64,000 nt of DNA from JAAXVQ01 sp964604705 (GTDB taxonomy: Bacteria; Oederibacteriota; JAAXVQ01), in the NCBI GenBank assembly GCA_964604705.1, contig CAZSAP010000004.1, forward strand, positions 239,144 through 303,143, given 5' to 3'. Below are positions 1 through 15,000 of the stretch, one piece after another; position 1 is the stretch's first letter; each line of letters opens with the position of its first letter. The position numbers were made by a program, and so were the translations under genes. The notes beneath the pieces are model-generated. The model made no database searches. It was not told the DNA's origin and worked only from the letters and a program-made list of their open reading frames with translations.

Positions 1-3000
1 ATGCTCCGTACGGCGGGCGAGGACACGGCGCAGGCCGTGGTTATTCCGGTCGTGGATCGCACCCGTGCCATCCCGCTCTCCTTTGCCCAGCAGCGTTTGT
101 GGATTTTGGAACAACTCGACCCGGGGAAGACCACGTACCATATTCCCATGGCCGTGCGCCTGGACGGGGCGGTGAATCCCGAGTTGCTGGAACGCAGCTT
201 GCAGGTTCTGGTGGCCCGGCATGAAATTTTACGCACGACCTTCCAGGTGGTAGGCGAGTCTGCGGTTCAGTGGATCGCGCCCGAGGCCAAGGCGGCCTTT
301 GCCCAGACCGATGTGAGCGCACAGCCCGACCCGGAAGCGGCGGCCCGGGCACAGATGCTGGCGGAAATAAACACGCCCTTTGACTTGAGCCGCGGCCCCT
401 TGCTGCGGGTGCGCCTGATCCGCCTGGGCGCGCGGGAACATATCTTCCTCTTCCACATGCATCACATCATTACCGATGCCTGGTCCATTGGGGTCTTTGT
501 CAAAGAACTCATGGCCGTGTATCAGTCGCTCCTCCAGGGCAAGACCGAAGCGGGACTCCCGGCCCTGCCCATTCAGTATGCGGATTTTTCTGTCTGGCAG
601 CGGGCCTGGCTCCAGGGCGAGGTTTTGGCCGAACAAGTCAACTACTGGAAACAGACGTTGGCCGGACCTCTGCCGGTCTTGGAACTGCCTTTGGACTATC
701 CGCGCCCGGCTGCGCAAACCTATGGCGGCGCTTCGTTTTATATCCGTGTGCGTCCGGAGTTAAGCGCCCAACTGCAGCATACCAGTCAGGCCACCGGGTC
801 CACGCTGTACATGCTTTTGTTTGCGGCCTTCAACGTACTCTTGAGCAAATACACGGGGCAGACCGATCTGGTGGTGGGCACCCCCATTGCCAACCGAAAC
901 CGCCGGGAGTTGGAACCGCTCTTAGGTTTCTTTGTCAACACGCTGGCCATACGCAGTCAATGTTCAGGTTCACTGACGTTCAACGAGTACGCGGCCCAGG
1001 TGCGCGGCACGCTGCTTGAAGCCTTTGCCCACCAGGATTTGCCCTTTGAAAAATTGGTGGATGAACTGGAGGTGGAGCGCGACATTCAACGCTCCCCGGT
1101 TTTCCAAATCATGTTCAGCATGCAAAGTGCCTTTGTGCCCACACTGGACGGAGCTGAATTTAACGTCCGCAGTTATGACCTGGAAACCCAAGCGGCGCAT
1201 TTTGATTTAACCGTCGTGGCCGGGGAAGATGAACAGGGGCTTTATATCACCTTTGAGTACAACACGGATTTGTTTAAAGAAACCACCCTGCGCGCGTTTG
1301 CGGCCGCGTTCAACCGCGTGTTGGAAACCGTCACGGCCGATCCCGCACGTCCCTTGGCAGAGATCTCCTTGCTCTCACCCGAAGATCGCCAGACCGTGGC
1401 TGTGACTTGGAATGCCACGACCCGCGAGTATCCGCGGACGCGGACCCTGGTGGAAATCGTTGAGGAGCATGCCAAGCGCACGCCCGAGGCCCTGGCCTTG
1501 GTTTTCCAGGAACAAACCTTGACCTATGCGCAACTGAATCAGCGCGCCAACCAACTGGCGCATGCGCTCCGTCGCCAGGGGACCAAGCCCGGCGAGGTGG
1601 TGGGCATTTGCCTCGACCGCTCGGTGGAGATGCTGGTGGGCATCCTGGGCATACTTAAGGCCGGGAATGTGTACCTGCCTTTGGACCCGAGCTACCCGCC
1701 CCGCCGTTTGGAGTACATGCTCCGCGACGCCCAGGCCGTAGTTTTAATCACGCAAGAAAGTTATGTGCCGCTCTTTGGAGCGACGACCGTTTCTATCTTC
1801 CGACTGGAAGACGCTTCGTTCTGGCAAGCGGATCCTCTCACCAATCCGGCCAAGACCACGCAGGCCACGGACGGGGCGTACATTATGTACACCTCGGGCT
1901 CGACCGGTGAGCCCAAAGGCGTGTTGGTCACGCAGCGCGGCATTGTGCGCCTGGTGTGCAACCCGGATTACATGCAGCTCGGCCCGCAGGACCGGGTGGC
2001 GCATGTGGGGAATGTTTCATTTGATGCCTCGACCTGGGAGATTTGGTCCGCCTGGTTAAACGGCGCCTGCCTGGTGGGGTTTGATAAGTCCGAGGTTCTG
2101 GACTTGGAATCGTTTGGCCAGGCGCTGCGCACCCAAGGCATTACGGCCATGTTGTTTACCACAGCTTTGTTTAATCAGGCCGCGGAATTGTATCCGGCCA
2201 TGTTCAAGCCCTTACGGTACGTGCTCTTCGGCGGGGACAAGGCGGAGTTGAAAGCCGTGCGCCGCGTCTTGGCCGAGGGTGCACCCGAACATTTAATCAA
2301 TGCCTACGGTCCCACGGAAAACGCCGTCATGGCCACCAGCTATGAAGTGAAAGCGTTGCCTGCCGAGGCCCGGACCATTCCCATTGGGCGTCCGATTGCC
2401 AATACCACCTGCTACGTGGTGGATGCGCACGGTCAACTTGCGCCCCTGGGTGTGCCCGGTGAGTTGTGGGTGGGCGGCGACGGCGTGGCCACGGGGTATG
2501 TGGGTCGCCCGGACCAAACCGCCCGTGTATTTGTGGAGGATCCCTTCCAACCCGGAGCCGGACGCCGCGTGTACAAGACCGGCGACCGGGTGCGCTGGAA
2601 CGCCCAAGGGGAGTTGGAGTTTTTAGGACGTCTGGACAGCCAGGTAAAAATACGCGGGTTCCGCATTGAACCCGGAGAAATAGAAGCTGCGCTCCTGCGT
2701 CAACCCGGACTGCGCCAGGCGTTGGTGCTGGTGCGTGAAGACGCGCCGGGTGACAAACGCCTGGTCGCGTATGTGATCGGCGATGAGACGTGGACCCAAG
2801 ATGTGCCTGCGCTCTTGAATGAATTGAAAAAAGAATTGCCCGCGCAATGGCTCCCGCAAGCCGTGATCACGTTGGAACAATTCCCACTCACGCCCAATGG
2901 CAAGGTGGACCGGCAGGCATTGCCCAAACCGCTTTGGCAAGGGAACGACGAGGCGGTCGCACCGCGCACGCCAACCGAAGAGACGTTGCTGGCCATCTGG

Positions 3001-6000
3001 AAGAGTGTTTTGCAAGTAGAGACCATCGGCGTGCAGGATAATTTCTTCAGCTTGGGCGGAGATTCGATTCTGGCCATTCAAGTCATTAGCCGGGCCAAGA
3101 GTACGGGGGTGCACCTGAGCAACCGCCAGTTGTTTGAACATCAGACCATTGCCGCCTTGGCGTCCGTGGCCGGTCAGCAGGCGGGCATTCAGGCCGAACA
3201 GGGAAAGGTGGAAGGGGAGAGTGTCCTTACGCCTGTCCAACAATGGTACCTGGAGCAAGGGTTGGAGAATCCGCATCACTTTAACCAAGACTCGTTGTTT
3301 GTTCTGCCGCAGGGCATTTCGGTCGACGTGTTGGAGCGCGCACTGGCGCAGTTGGTGGCGCAGCATGATGCGCTCCGTCTCCGGGTGCGACAGGTCAATG
3401 GCCTCTGGCAGCAATCCCACGTGGACGAGGGCGCGGTGCTCCCGTTGCTGAGTGAGGATCTGGCCCAACTCGGGGAACGTGAAAAAACCGGGCGCATTCA
3501 GGCGCTCACGACCCAAGCCCATGCGGACTTGAATATGGAGCATGGTCCCATCGGGCGCGCCCTTATTTTCCGGAACCAAGCGCCTGGTCAGGATTTATTC
3601 TTCTTGGTTCTCCATCACTGGGTGGTGGATGGTGTTTCGTGGCGTATTTTGCTCGAGGATTTCCAGACGCTCTGTCGTCAGTTGGCCGAGGGGCAGGCTC
3701 TCTCGCTCCCGCCGAAGACCACCTCGTTCCAATATTGGGCCGCGTCCGCAGCCCGCTATGCCCTGACCTCCGAGGCCTTGCATCAGGAATACGCCTACTG
3801 GCGCGCACGGGTCGAAGAGCCGGTAGTTGCGCTGCCGCGTGATTTTGCGGCGAATGAGAATTTGGAAGGCACGACCGAGACCGTACGCTTGACCTTGAGC
3901 GTGGACGAAACCCGCCAATTGCTGGCAGAGGCCTCAAGCGCGTACCGCACGCAGATCAATGATCTTTTGCTCGCGGCCCTGGTGGAGGCGTTCCGGCCTT
4001 GGACCCTGAGTGCGACCTTGCGCATTGATTTGGAAGGGCATGGACGCGAAGATCTTCTCAACGATGTGGACCTAAGCCGGACCGTGGGTTGGTTCACGAC
4101 CATTTTCCCAGTCCAATTAACCCACCCGGGCACACAGAATCCCGGGGACGTCATTAAGTCCGTGAAAGAAACCCTGCGCCGCGTGCCGCGCCATGGCATT
4201 GGGTTTGGCTTGCTGCGTTATCACGGGCCGGAAGCCATGCGGTCTGTATTGCAGACATTGACACCGGCGGAAGTGAGCTTCAATTATTTGGGTCAGTTCC
4301 AAGGCGGGCACGCACAAGAGTCGCTGGGTGAATCGAGTGCGGATATGCGTGGTCGCTATTCGGATGCGAAGAATCATCGCCTCCAGGTATTGGCGGTTAA
4401 TGCCGCCGTGGCGCAGAATCAACTGGAAGTCTCGTTGACGTACAGTCGCAACTTGCATCGCGCAGAGACCGTGCAACGGTTAGGCGAGGCGTACATGGCG
4501 GCGCTGCGTCAGGTGATCCAGCATTGCCTGACCCCGGGCGTGGGTGGCTTCACGCCCTCGGACTTCCCCCTACTCTCGCTGGAGCAAGCACAGTTGGATC
4601 AGGTGCTGGCCCGCGAGTCGGCCGTGGAAACCATGTATCCGCTCTCGGCTACGCAAAAAGGCATTTTGTTCCACGCGCTCTTTGATCCCAAGGCCAACGA
4701 CTACTATGTCCGCTTTCATTTGGCCGTGCACGGCCACTTGCGTCCGGACGCGTTCCAACGCGCCTGGGAGAAGGTGCTGGCGCATTACGAAATCCTGCGC
4801 GCCAGTTACGCGTGGGAACACACCCCGGAGCCGGTACAGATTATTCACCGTCAGGTGAGTCTGCCCACGCAAATGTTGGATTGGCGTGCCTTCACTCCGG
4901 CTGAGCAAAAGGAAAAACTAAAGCAATGGCTGGAGGTTGATCAAACCCAGACCTTTGACCTCACGCAGGCACCGTTGCTCCGCACCACGGTGATTCGCTT
5001 GGCTGAAACCGAGTGGCGCTTTGTGGTGGGGGAGAACCATATTATCCTGGACGGCTGGAGCATGCCGCTGGTCTTCAAAGGATTGTTGGATGCGTACCAA
5101 GCGTATACCCATGAACAGGAACCGGTCTTGCTTCCAACGCGTCCGTACAGCGATTACATTGCGTATCTGCAAACGCGGAGTTTGAGCGAGGCCAAAACGT
5201 ATTGGCAGAAAACGTTGCAAGGGTTTGAAGAGCCAACCTTGCTGGGAGAAGCCAGCACGATCTTGGCCGCGACCGGATCCACGCACGGACAATTGGAATT
5301 CCGACTCTCACCGGCCCTGACCCAACGTTTGCAGACCTTGGCCAAGCAGCAGCAACTGACCTTGAACACCCTGGTGCAGGGCGCTGTGGCACTGTTGATT
5401 AGCCGCTACACTCAGGCGCAGGATGTGGTCTTTGGCACCGTGGTTTCCGGACGCCCGAGTGAACTGCCCGGCGTGGAGACCATGGTGGGGTTGTTTATTA
5501 ATACCCTCCCGCTGCGGGTGAACGTGGCGCCCGAACAGACCTTGGCTGCATGGCTGCGCGAGGTCCATGCCCGCGCGGCCGAGATGCGGCAGTATGAGTA
5601 CAGTCCTCTGGCCGATGTGCAGGTGTGGAGCGAGGTGCCGCACGGTCAGCCGCTCTTTGATACCATTCTGACCTTTGAGAATTATCCGCTGGGCGAGCAG
5701 TCAGGAACCGCGGAGTCGGATGTGCGCATTGAAATGGTGGATGGGTTCCAGACCACGAACTATCCCTTGAACATTACCGTAACGCCGGGGGAGACGCTTT
5801 ACCTGCGCTGGGAATATTCGCGCCAGCAGTTCACGGACGCGCGGGTGGCGCAGATTCAGCAGCACCTGATACACGTGTTTGAATCCCTCTGCGCCCAACC
5901 CGAACAGACTTTGGCCCAAGTGAGCATGCTCTCAGAGGCCGAGTCGCAGCGCCTGCTGGTGGAGTGGAACCAGACGCAGCAGGCGTATCCGTCGCAGACG

Positions 6001-9000
6001 ACTCTGCATGCCTGGATTCAAGCGCAGGCTCATAAGACGCCTGAGGCTGTGGCCGTGATCGCCGGTGAGGAGCAACTCAGCTACCGTGAGCTGGACACCC
6101 GCGCCAATCAACTGGCGCATGTGTTGATCGCACAGGGTGTTACCCCCGGCAGTTTGGTGGGCATCTGCCTCCACCGCACGCCCGCCATGCTTGTGGGTCT
6201 GCTGGGCATTTTAAAGACCGGGGCCGCGTATGTCTCGCTGGACCCGGGGTTCCCCAAAGACCGCTTGCAAATGATTGTGGACGACAGCCAGCCCAAGGTC
6301 ATTCTCAGTCAGACCGAGTTGCGCGAGATCGTGCCGCAGACCCTGGCGCCAGTGTTGTTCGTAGATACTTTGGAAAACGAATTATCCGCCGCGCCGACGC
6401 AGGCGCCGTCCGTAACTCTGGGCGTGCAGGAACGCGCGTATGTGCTCTTTACCTCAGGCTCCACCGGGCGCCCCAAAGGGGTGGAGATTACACACGCCAA
6501 TGTGGTGAACTTCCTGAGTTCCATGCAGAGCGAGCCGGGCTGCACGGCACAGGACCGCGTCCTGGCTGTAACCACGATCTCGTTTGATATTTCGGTCTTG
6601 GAATTGTTCCTCCCCTTGAGCGTGGGCGGTACGGTTGTGCTCTTGACCCGCGACGCGGCGCTGGATGCCAAGCAGATCAAGCAGGCCTTGCTCCAGCATG
6701 ACATTACCCTCATGCAGTCCACGCCTTCGACCTGGGAAATGCTGGAACAGTCCGGGTGGGAAGGCAAAAAGAATTTGAAGGTGCTCTGCGGCGGCGAAGC
6801 GTTCCCGCACTGGCTGGCGCAGCGCTTGGTGGAGAAGACGCAGGAAGTGTGGAACATGTACGGCCCGACCGAGACCACGGTCTGGTCCACGCTCTCCCGC
6901 GTGCAGGCGCATGAGAAACTGACCATCGGGCGCCCGATTGCCAACACGGATATCTATATCTTGGATGGAAACTTAAAACCCGTGCCCGTAGGTGTGGCCG
7001 GGGAATTGTTAATCGGCGGAGTGGGCGTGAGCCGAGGGTATTTGGGACGCGAGGAATTGACGCGCGAGAAGTTTATTCTCAATCCGTTCAAGTCCGACGG
7101 GAGCCGGTTGTACCGGACCGGGGATGCGTGCAAGTATCTGGCGGACGGGCGCATTGAATTCATTGGGCGCATGGACAGCCAGGTGAAGATCCGCGGGTTC
7201 CGCATTGAACTGGGCGAGATCGAGACGCGCTTGAACGAGCATGCGGGCCTCCAACAGGCGGTGGTGATTGTGCGCGAGGACACGCCGGGGAACAAGCGCC
7301 TGGTGGCGTACCTGGTGAAGAAAGACACGGCGCTCACCAACGAAGAGGTGCAGAAACACCTGAAGCAGAATCTGCCCGAGTACATGATTCCCAGCGCGTA
7401 CGTGGAACTGGAACGCATTCCGCTCACGGCGAACAAGAAAGTGGACCGGAAGGCGTTGCCCGCGCCAGAGTTTGAGGCGCAGCACGAGTACGTGGCGCCG
7501 CGCACGGAACTGGAAACACAGTTGGCGGAGATCTGGCAAGATGTACTGGGACTGGCGCGCGTGGGCATCCACGATCATTTCTTCGAGATCGGCGGGCATT
7601 CGCTCCTGGCCACGCGGGTGATTTCGCGCTTGGCCTCGCAGATGAACCTGGATGTGCCCATTCGGCAGATCTTCGAGCATCCGACGATTGCCGGCTTGGC
7701 CGAGAGCCTAAACGCCCAGAGTACGGGCGAAACCTACGCAGTCATTCCCAAAGCCGACCGGTGCCAGGCGCTCCCGCTCTCGTTTGCGCAGCAGCGTCTC
7801 TGGTTCATTGATCAATTTGAACCAGGCAGCACAGCCTACAATGTTCCCATGGTGGTGCGCATTCAAGGGCCCTTGGACGCCGAACCCTTGCGGGCCGGTT
7901 TGCTGCAGCTGGTGGCGCGGCATGAAGTCTTGCGCACGACGTTCCAGAACCAAGATAGCGGGCCTGTGCAAGTCATTGCCCCGGACGCAACCTTGGATTG
8001 GGCGGTGGTGGATGTGAGTCAGACTGCCGATGCCGAGGCCAAGGCCAAAGAGGCCATTCACGCGGAACTCCAGACACCGTTTGATCTGAGCCGAGGTCCG
8101 CTCCTACGCGTGCGCTTGGTGAAGGTGGGCGCGCAGGAACATCTGTTCTTCATTATGCTGCATCACATTGTGACCGATGCCTGGTCCATTGGCGAACTGG
8201 TCAAAGAACTCATGACCATTTACCGGGGCATGGCCTTGGGAGAGACGCAGCCCGCACTCCCGGCGCTGCCGATTCAGTATGCGGATTTTGCGGTCTGGCA
8301 ACGGGCTTGGCTCCAGGGCGAGGTTTTGGAAACGCAATTGGCGTATTGGAAACGCACCTTGGCCGCGCCGTTGGCCACCTTGGAATTGCCGCTGGATTTC
8401 CCGCGTCCCAAGGTTCAAACCTTCCATGGCCGTTCGGTCCGGGTGCAGGTGCCGGAAGCCTTGCGTCTGCAACTCCATGCTCTGGCCCAAGCCACACATG
8501 CCTCGTTGTTCATGGTCATGCTCGCGGGCTTCCAGTGGCTCTTGAGCAAGTACGCGGATCAGGACGAAGTTATCGTGGGCACGCCCATTGCCAATCGTAA
8601 CCGTCGCGAGCTCGAGCCCATGCTGGGCTTCTTTGTGAATACCTTGGCCGTTCGCACGCAGTGCCGCGGCGAGGTGGGGTTCCGGGCGTTTGTGGCCCAG
8701 GTGCGCGAGACCTTGTTGGAAGCCTATGCGCATCAGGACCTGCCCTTTGAAAAATTAGTCGATGAACTGGGCCTGGAACGCGACGTGCAGCGTTCGCCGA
8801 TTTTCCAAGTCATGTTTAGTCTGCAAAGCGCCTATCTCCCGGAAATGGAAATGGGCGGGTTGAGCATGGCACCGTACGAGCTGGAAATTCCCACCACGCA
8901 CTTTGATCTAACGGTGGCGGCGCATGAGGATGCGCAGGGCCTTTCGGCCACGTTTGAATACAATTCGGATCTTTTCCGCGCCGAGACCATCCAGGCCATG

Positions 9001-12000
9001 AGCACGGCCTTTCTTCGCCTCTTGGAACGCGTAGCCACCCAGAGCGGGACGACCTTGGCGGAGATCTCGTTATTGGCCCCCGAGGACCGTGTGCAGGTGC
9101 TTGAGCAATGGAACGACACCCGCCGGGCGTATCCGCGGGAAGAGAGCTTGGTCTCGCTCTTTGAGGAGCATGCGCGCCGCACACCCGACGCCCTGGCTTT
9201 GGTCTTCCATGAGCACCGTCTGACCTATGCGCAGATCAACCAACGCGCCAATCAGCTCGCGCACTACTTGCACGCCCAAGGCGTCCGGGCCGGGGAAGTG
9301 ATCGCCCTGGGTCTGGATCGATCCGTGGAAATGCTGGTGGGCATGCTGGCCATTCTTAAAGCGGGTGGCGTTTACTTGCCGCTCGACCCCGGTTATCCGG
9401 CCCGCCGTTTGGTGTACATGCTGGAAGACTCAGGGGCGGTCCGCTTGCTGACGAGTCGTGCCTATGCTGAAACATTTGCAACCACCACGCTTCCAACCCT
9501 GATGCTCGATGCACCGGACGAATGGGCCGATCGGTCGGAGGATAATTTCAGCATAGGACCTCGGGCTGAAGACGGGGCGTACATTATGTACACCTCAGGC
9601 TCGACCGGGGAACCCAAGGGCGTTTTGGTACCGCAGCGCGGGATTGTGCGCTTGGTCTGCAACACCAACTACATGTCCTTGGGCGCGGACGACCGCGTGG
9701 CGCATGTGGGCAATGTGGCGTTTGATGCCTCGACCTGGGAGATCTGGTCGGCCTGGCTCAATGGGGCCTGTTTGGTGGGGTTTGAAAAAGACGAGGTCTT
9801 GGACTTGCAGGGGTTTGCCCAGGCCTTGCGTGCGCAGCGCATTACGGCCATGTTGTTTACCACGGCCTTATTCAATCAAGCCGCCCTCCAGCACCCGGAG
9901 ATGTTTGATGGTTTGCGGTATGTACTTTTTGGCGGCGACAAGGCCGACCTGGAGGCCGTGCGGCGGGTACTCCGCCATTCGCGGGCGGAGCATGTGATCA
10001 ATGCCTACGGGCCTACGGAGAATACGGTCATAGCCACCTGCTTCGACACCCGTGCCTGGGCCGCCGAGGCTCCGACCTTGCCCATTGGCGCTCCGATTGC
10101 CAATACCACCTGTTACGTGGTGGACCGACACGGCCAACCGACACCGAAGGGTGTGCCCGGGGAATTGTGGGTCGGCGGGGACGGAGTGGCTCTGGCATAC
10201 GTGGGGCGACCCGAGCAGACCGCGCAGGCGTTTGTGCACGCGGCGTTTGCGCCCCAGGGTGCGGCCCGGCTGTACAAAACCGGCGATCGTGTGCGTTGGA
10301 ATGCACGCGGCGAACTTGAGTTTCTGGGGCGCCGCGACCATCAGGTCAAGCTGCGCGGCTTCCGCATTGAACCCGGTGAGATTGAAGCGGCTTTGCGCCA
10401 CCAGCCCGGGATTGCCCAAGCCTTGGTTCTGGTGCGGGAGGATGTGCCTGGGGAAAAACGTTTGGTGGCGTATGTGGTGACGGAAGCAGCCCAGGTGTTG
10501 GATGTTCCTGCGTTGCTCGCGGCGTTGAAGGAAGAATTGCCTGCCAGTTCGATTCCACACGCCGTGATGGTCCTGGACGCCTTTCCGCTGACCCCCAATG
10601 GGAAAGTGGATACGCGTGCCTTGCCCAAACCCGACGCCTCCCAGGCCGCGGTAGGCAGCGCGCCGGCTACAGCCACCGAGGTGCGCTTGGCGGAGATTTG
10701 GCGCGATGTGCTTCAGGTCGCCACCGTGTATCGCGAGGATCATTTTTTTGAAATCGGCGGGCATTCGCTCCTGGCCACACAGGTGATTTCGCGCATCCAA
10801 CGTGACTTGAACGTGAATGTCTCGGTGCGGAGTATTTTTGAACATGCCACCTTGCAGGCCTTGAGTCAAGCGATTGACCGTTTGGAGACGCAGACCTTTA
10901 CCCGGATCGAGAAAGCCGACCGTTCGCAACCGCTCGCACTTTCGTTTGCCCAGCAGCGACTCTGGTTTATTGATCAGCTGGAGCCCAACAGCGCGGCGTA
11001 CAACGTGCCGCTGGCCGTGCGGATTAAAGGACCCGTGAAAGCGAGTCGTTTGGAACAAGCCTTGAACCAAATGATACAGCGTCACGAGGTCTTGCGCACC
11101 ATCTTTACGCAGCAGCATCAGGTGCCTTGTCAGGTCGTACTGCCGGAACTAGCATTGCACCTGGAGTATCACGATGTACGCACGTATCCCCGGGCTGAGC
11201 GCGAGGCCGTGGCCCAGGCGCACCTGAACCGGCTCTCGCAGCAGCCGTTTAACCTAAGCACGGGTCCGCTGATTCGCAGTGCGGTGATTCAACTGGCGCC
11301 GGAAGAGTGTATCTTCCTGGTAACCTTGCATCACATTATTGCCGACGGCTGGTCCACAGGGATTTTCGTGCAGGATTTAATGGCCTTGTACCAGGGGGCG
11401 CTCTTGCCCGAGCTGCCGCTGCAATACGCGGATTTTGCGCAGTGGCAACGCGCTTGGCTGACCGGCGATGTATTGCAGGCGCAGGTGGCGTATTGGAGAG
11501 CGCAATACGGGGGCGTGCTCCCGGTCCTGGAATTGCCCACGGATTTCCCGCGTCCGGCCGTGCAAACCTTCAATGGGTCCACGGTGTCGGTGGTCCTTGA
11601 GCCTGAGCTAGGACGCGCGGTCCAGGCCCTGAGCATGCGGACCCAGACCACGCCGTATATGATTTTATTCATGGCGTATGTGCTCCTGCTCCATGTTCAC
11701 TCAGGGCAGGATGACATTATTGTGGGCACGCCCATTGCCAACCGCAACCGGGCTGAGATTGAACCGCTCATTGGATTTTTTGTAAACACCCTGGCCCTGC
11801 GCACCCGCGTGACCGGGGAGATGCGCCTGGAAGAATTGTTGCGGTGCATCAAGGAATCCCTGCTCGGTGCTTACGCGCACCAGGATCTGCCGTTTGAAAA
11901 ACTGGTGGATGAGCTCCAACCCGAACGCGACCAGAGCCGTTCGCCCATTTTCCAGACCATGTTTGTGTTGCAAAACGCCCGGCAGGCCGACACCTCGCAT

Positions 12001-15000
12001 GACCAGGTCACCATTGAACCCTATGCCTTGGAGAGTTCCACCTGCCATTTTGAATTGATGCTGGGCCTGATGGAGAACGGGGAAACCTTTACCGGAGCCT
12101 TGGAGTACAACACGGATTTATTCCAGGCCACGACCATGGAACGCATGGCCGGGCATTTCCGCCAGATTGTACGCTGGTTGGTGGACCATACTGGGGCGCA
12201 GGTGCGGGAGTTGGAAATCATCACTCCGACAGAGCGTGCGCAATTGGTCGCGTGGAATCAAACCACGCGCAGTTACCCCTTCCGCCCGGTGCACGCCTGG
12301 GTGGAGGAACAAAGCGCCATTCACCCGCAGGCGACGGCACTGGTCTTTGGGAGTGCGTCATTAAGTTATGCGGCCTTGAATGCCCGGGCCAATCAAGTGG
12401 CGCACGCCTTACTGGCACAAGGGATTCGTCCCGGGGCGCGTGTGGGCTTGTGCGTGGCGCGTTCTCTGGACTTGATCGTGGCCATGCTGGGAATACTAAA
12501 AGCCGGGGGCACGTATGTGCCGCTGGATCCCACGTATCCCAAGGCACGTCTGGCGCTCATGCTGGAAGACAGCCCCTTGACCGCCTTGGTGACCGAGACG
12601 CCTTGGCTGACGCTTTTGCCGGAATACACGGGGACCCTGATCTGCTTGGATACCCTGACATTGAACGCGGAGGCGACGGGAAATCCGAACGTGACACTGC
12701 GTCCGGACGACTTGGTGTACGTTATCTTTACGTCCGGCTCCACCGGGCGCCCGAAGGGCATTGAACTGAGTCACCGGGCCTTGCATAATTTAATTGCCTG
12801 GCAAGCCGACCAGTTTGCCACGAGTACGAGTGAACGCGTGCTCCAATACGCTTCGATCAATTTCGATGTCTCGTTCCAAGAAATCTTCTCCACACTTGGC
12901 TCAGGGAAGACCTTGGTGCTGGTGAGCGAAGAGACACGCAAGGACCTGGCGCAGCTGGTCGCGCTGATCAACCACGAGCATGTTCAACGCATGTTCCTGC
13001 CGGCCATTGCCTTGCACTATCTGGCTGAGCAGGCCCTGAGCCTGAACCAAGTGCCGACGAGCCTCCAGGAAGTCATCACGGCCGGGGATGTGCTGAAGAT
13101 CACTCCTGCGGTCCGTCGGTTCTTCCAGCACCTGCCGAACGCCAAACTCCTGAACCATTACGGTCCATCGGAGAGTCACGTGGTCACGAGCCACACCTTG
13201 GCCGGGCCGGTTGAGACCTGGCCGGAATTCCCGCCCATTGGCAAACCCATCAGCAACACACGCCTGTATGTGGTGGATGCCCAGCTGAAACCCGTGCCCT
13301 GCGGTGTGCCCGGCGAGTTGCTCATTGCCGGAGATTGCCTGGCCGAAGGGTACAGCCAGCAACCCCGATTGACGGCCGAGCGATTTGTGCAGGTAACTTT
13401 GGCGGAAGGAATTGAGGAGCGCGTCTATCGGACCGGCGACCGGGTTCGGTATTGCCCTAACGGGACTGTGGCTTTCATGGGACGCGCGGACGATCAGGTG
13501 AAGATCCGCGGGTTCCGCATTGAGCCCGGGGAGATTGAAGCCGTCTTGAACAAGCAAGTCGGAGTGAAAGCCTCGGTGGTCGTGGCGCGGGAAGATGCGC
13601 AGAAGCAGAAACGCCTGGTGGCCTATGTGGTGCCCAAGGACGGACAGACACCGGACGTTACAGCCTTGAAAACCGCGGTGGGTGAGACCCTGCCCGAGTA
13701 TATGGTGCCGTCCGTGATTCAGCTGCTGGATGCGTTGCCGTTCACCCCGAGTGGGAAGATCAATACCCGGGCCTTGCCGGAACCCGAGATGCAGGAAGCG
13801 CGCGCACGGGAATTCGTGGCGCCGCGTACGGAACTTGAGAAACAATTGGCTCTGATCTGGCAGGATGTGTTGGGTGTGGCGCAGGTGGGTCTCCACGACT
13901 CGTTCTTCGAGATCGGCGGGCACTCGTTGCTGGCCACGCAGGTTGTCTCCCGTCTGCGCACGGACTTGCAGTTGGAAGTGCCGGTGCGGGTCATGTTTGA
14001 AGCCTTAACCCTCGGGCGTTTGGCCGAGGCCGTGGAGCGCCAGGCCGGGAGAGCGGCGGTCAGTGTGATTCCTCGCGCCGATCGCACCCGGAGAATCCCG
14101 CTTTCGTTCGCGCAACAGCGGTTGTGGATCTTGGACCGACTGGAACCTGGGAACTCAGCGTATAACATTCCTTTTGCCGTGCGCTTCAAAGGCGCTTTCA
14201 AAGCGTCTGTACTGCAGCGCGCCTTGAACCGGATGGCCGAGGAGCATGAGATTTTGCGCACCACCTTCCAAGTGCAGGAGGGTGAGGCGTGCCAGGTCAT
14301 AGCCCCGGTTGGGAATGTGGTCTTGAAGTGTGTGGATCTGCGGAAGCATGCGAACCGTGAACAGGAAGCGCGCCGTTTGATTGGTTTGGATGCAAGCACG
14401 CCGTTTGATTTGGCCCAAGGACCGCTGCTCCGTACGACGCTGATTCAGCTGGGTGCCAAGGATCATGTCTTTGCCTTCAACATGCACCACATCATTACCG
14501 ACGGTTGGTCCATTGGGATTTTTGTTAAAACTTTGGCTGAGGCCTATAAGGCCGAGGAAGAGGGCGCGCCGTCGTCAGTACGTGAGGCTGAACTCCAGTA
14601 TGCGGATTTCGCGGTCTGGCAGCGGACCTGGCTGCAGGGCGAGGTCTTGGAAAAACAATTGGCCTTCTGGAAGCACCATCTGTCCGGGGAATTGCCTGTG
14701 CTTGACCTGCCGTTGGACAAGCCGCGCCCGGCGGTGCAGACCTTTGTGGGGGCCGCCGAGAGCCTGCGGCTGGCCCCGGAACTTTACGCGCAGTTGCAGC
14801 AGGTGGCGCAACGTACGGACGCGAGCATGTACATGCTGCTCATGGCCGCGTTTAATCTCTTGTTGAGCCGCTATGCCAACCAACAGGAAATGATTGTGGG
14901 CACGCCCATTGCCAACCGGAACCGGAAAGAAACCGAAGGGATTATGGGTTTCTTTGTGAATACCCTGGCCATCAAGTCGGTGCTGGATGCCAATGCGCCC

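Noticed and set aside
2623..3579. 318-residue open frame antisense to the NRPS
   Set aside because: Shadow of GC-rich coding sequence; many such frames exist across the gene, none with a ribosome site or known domain.
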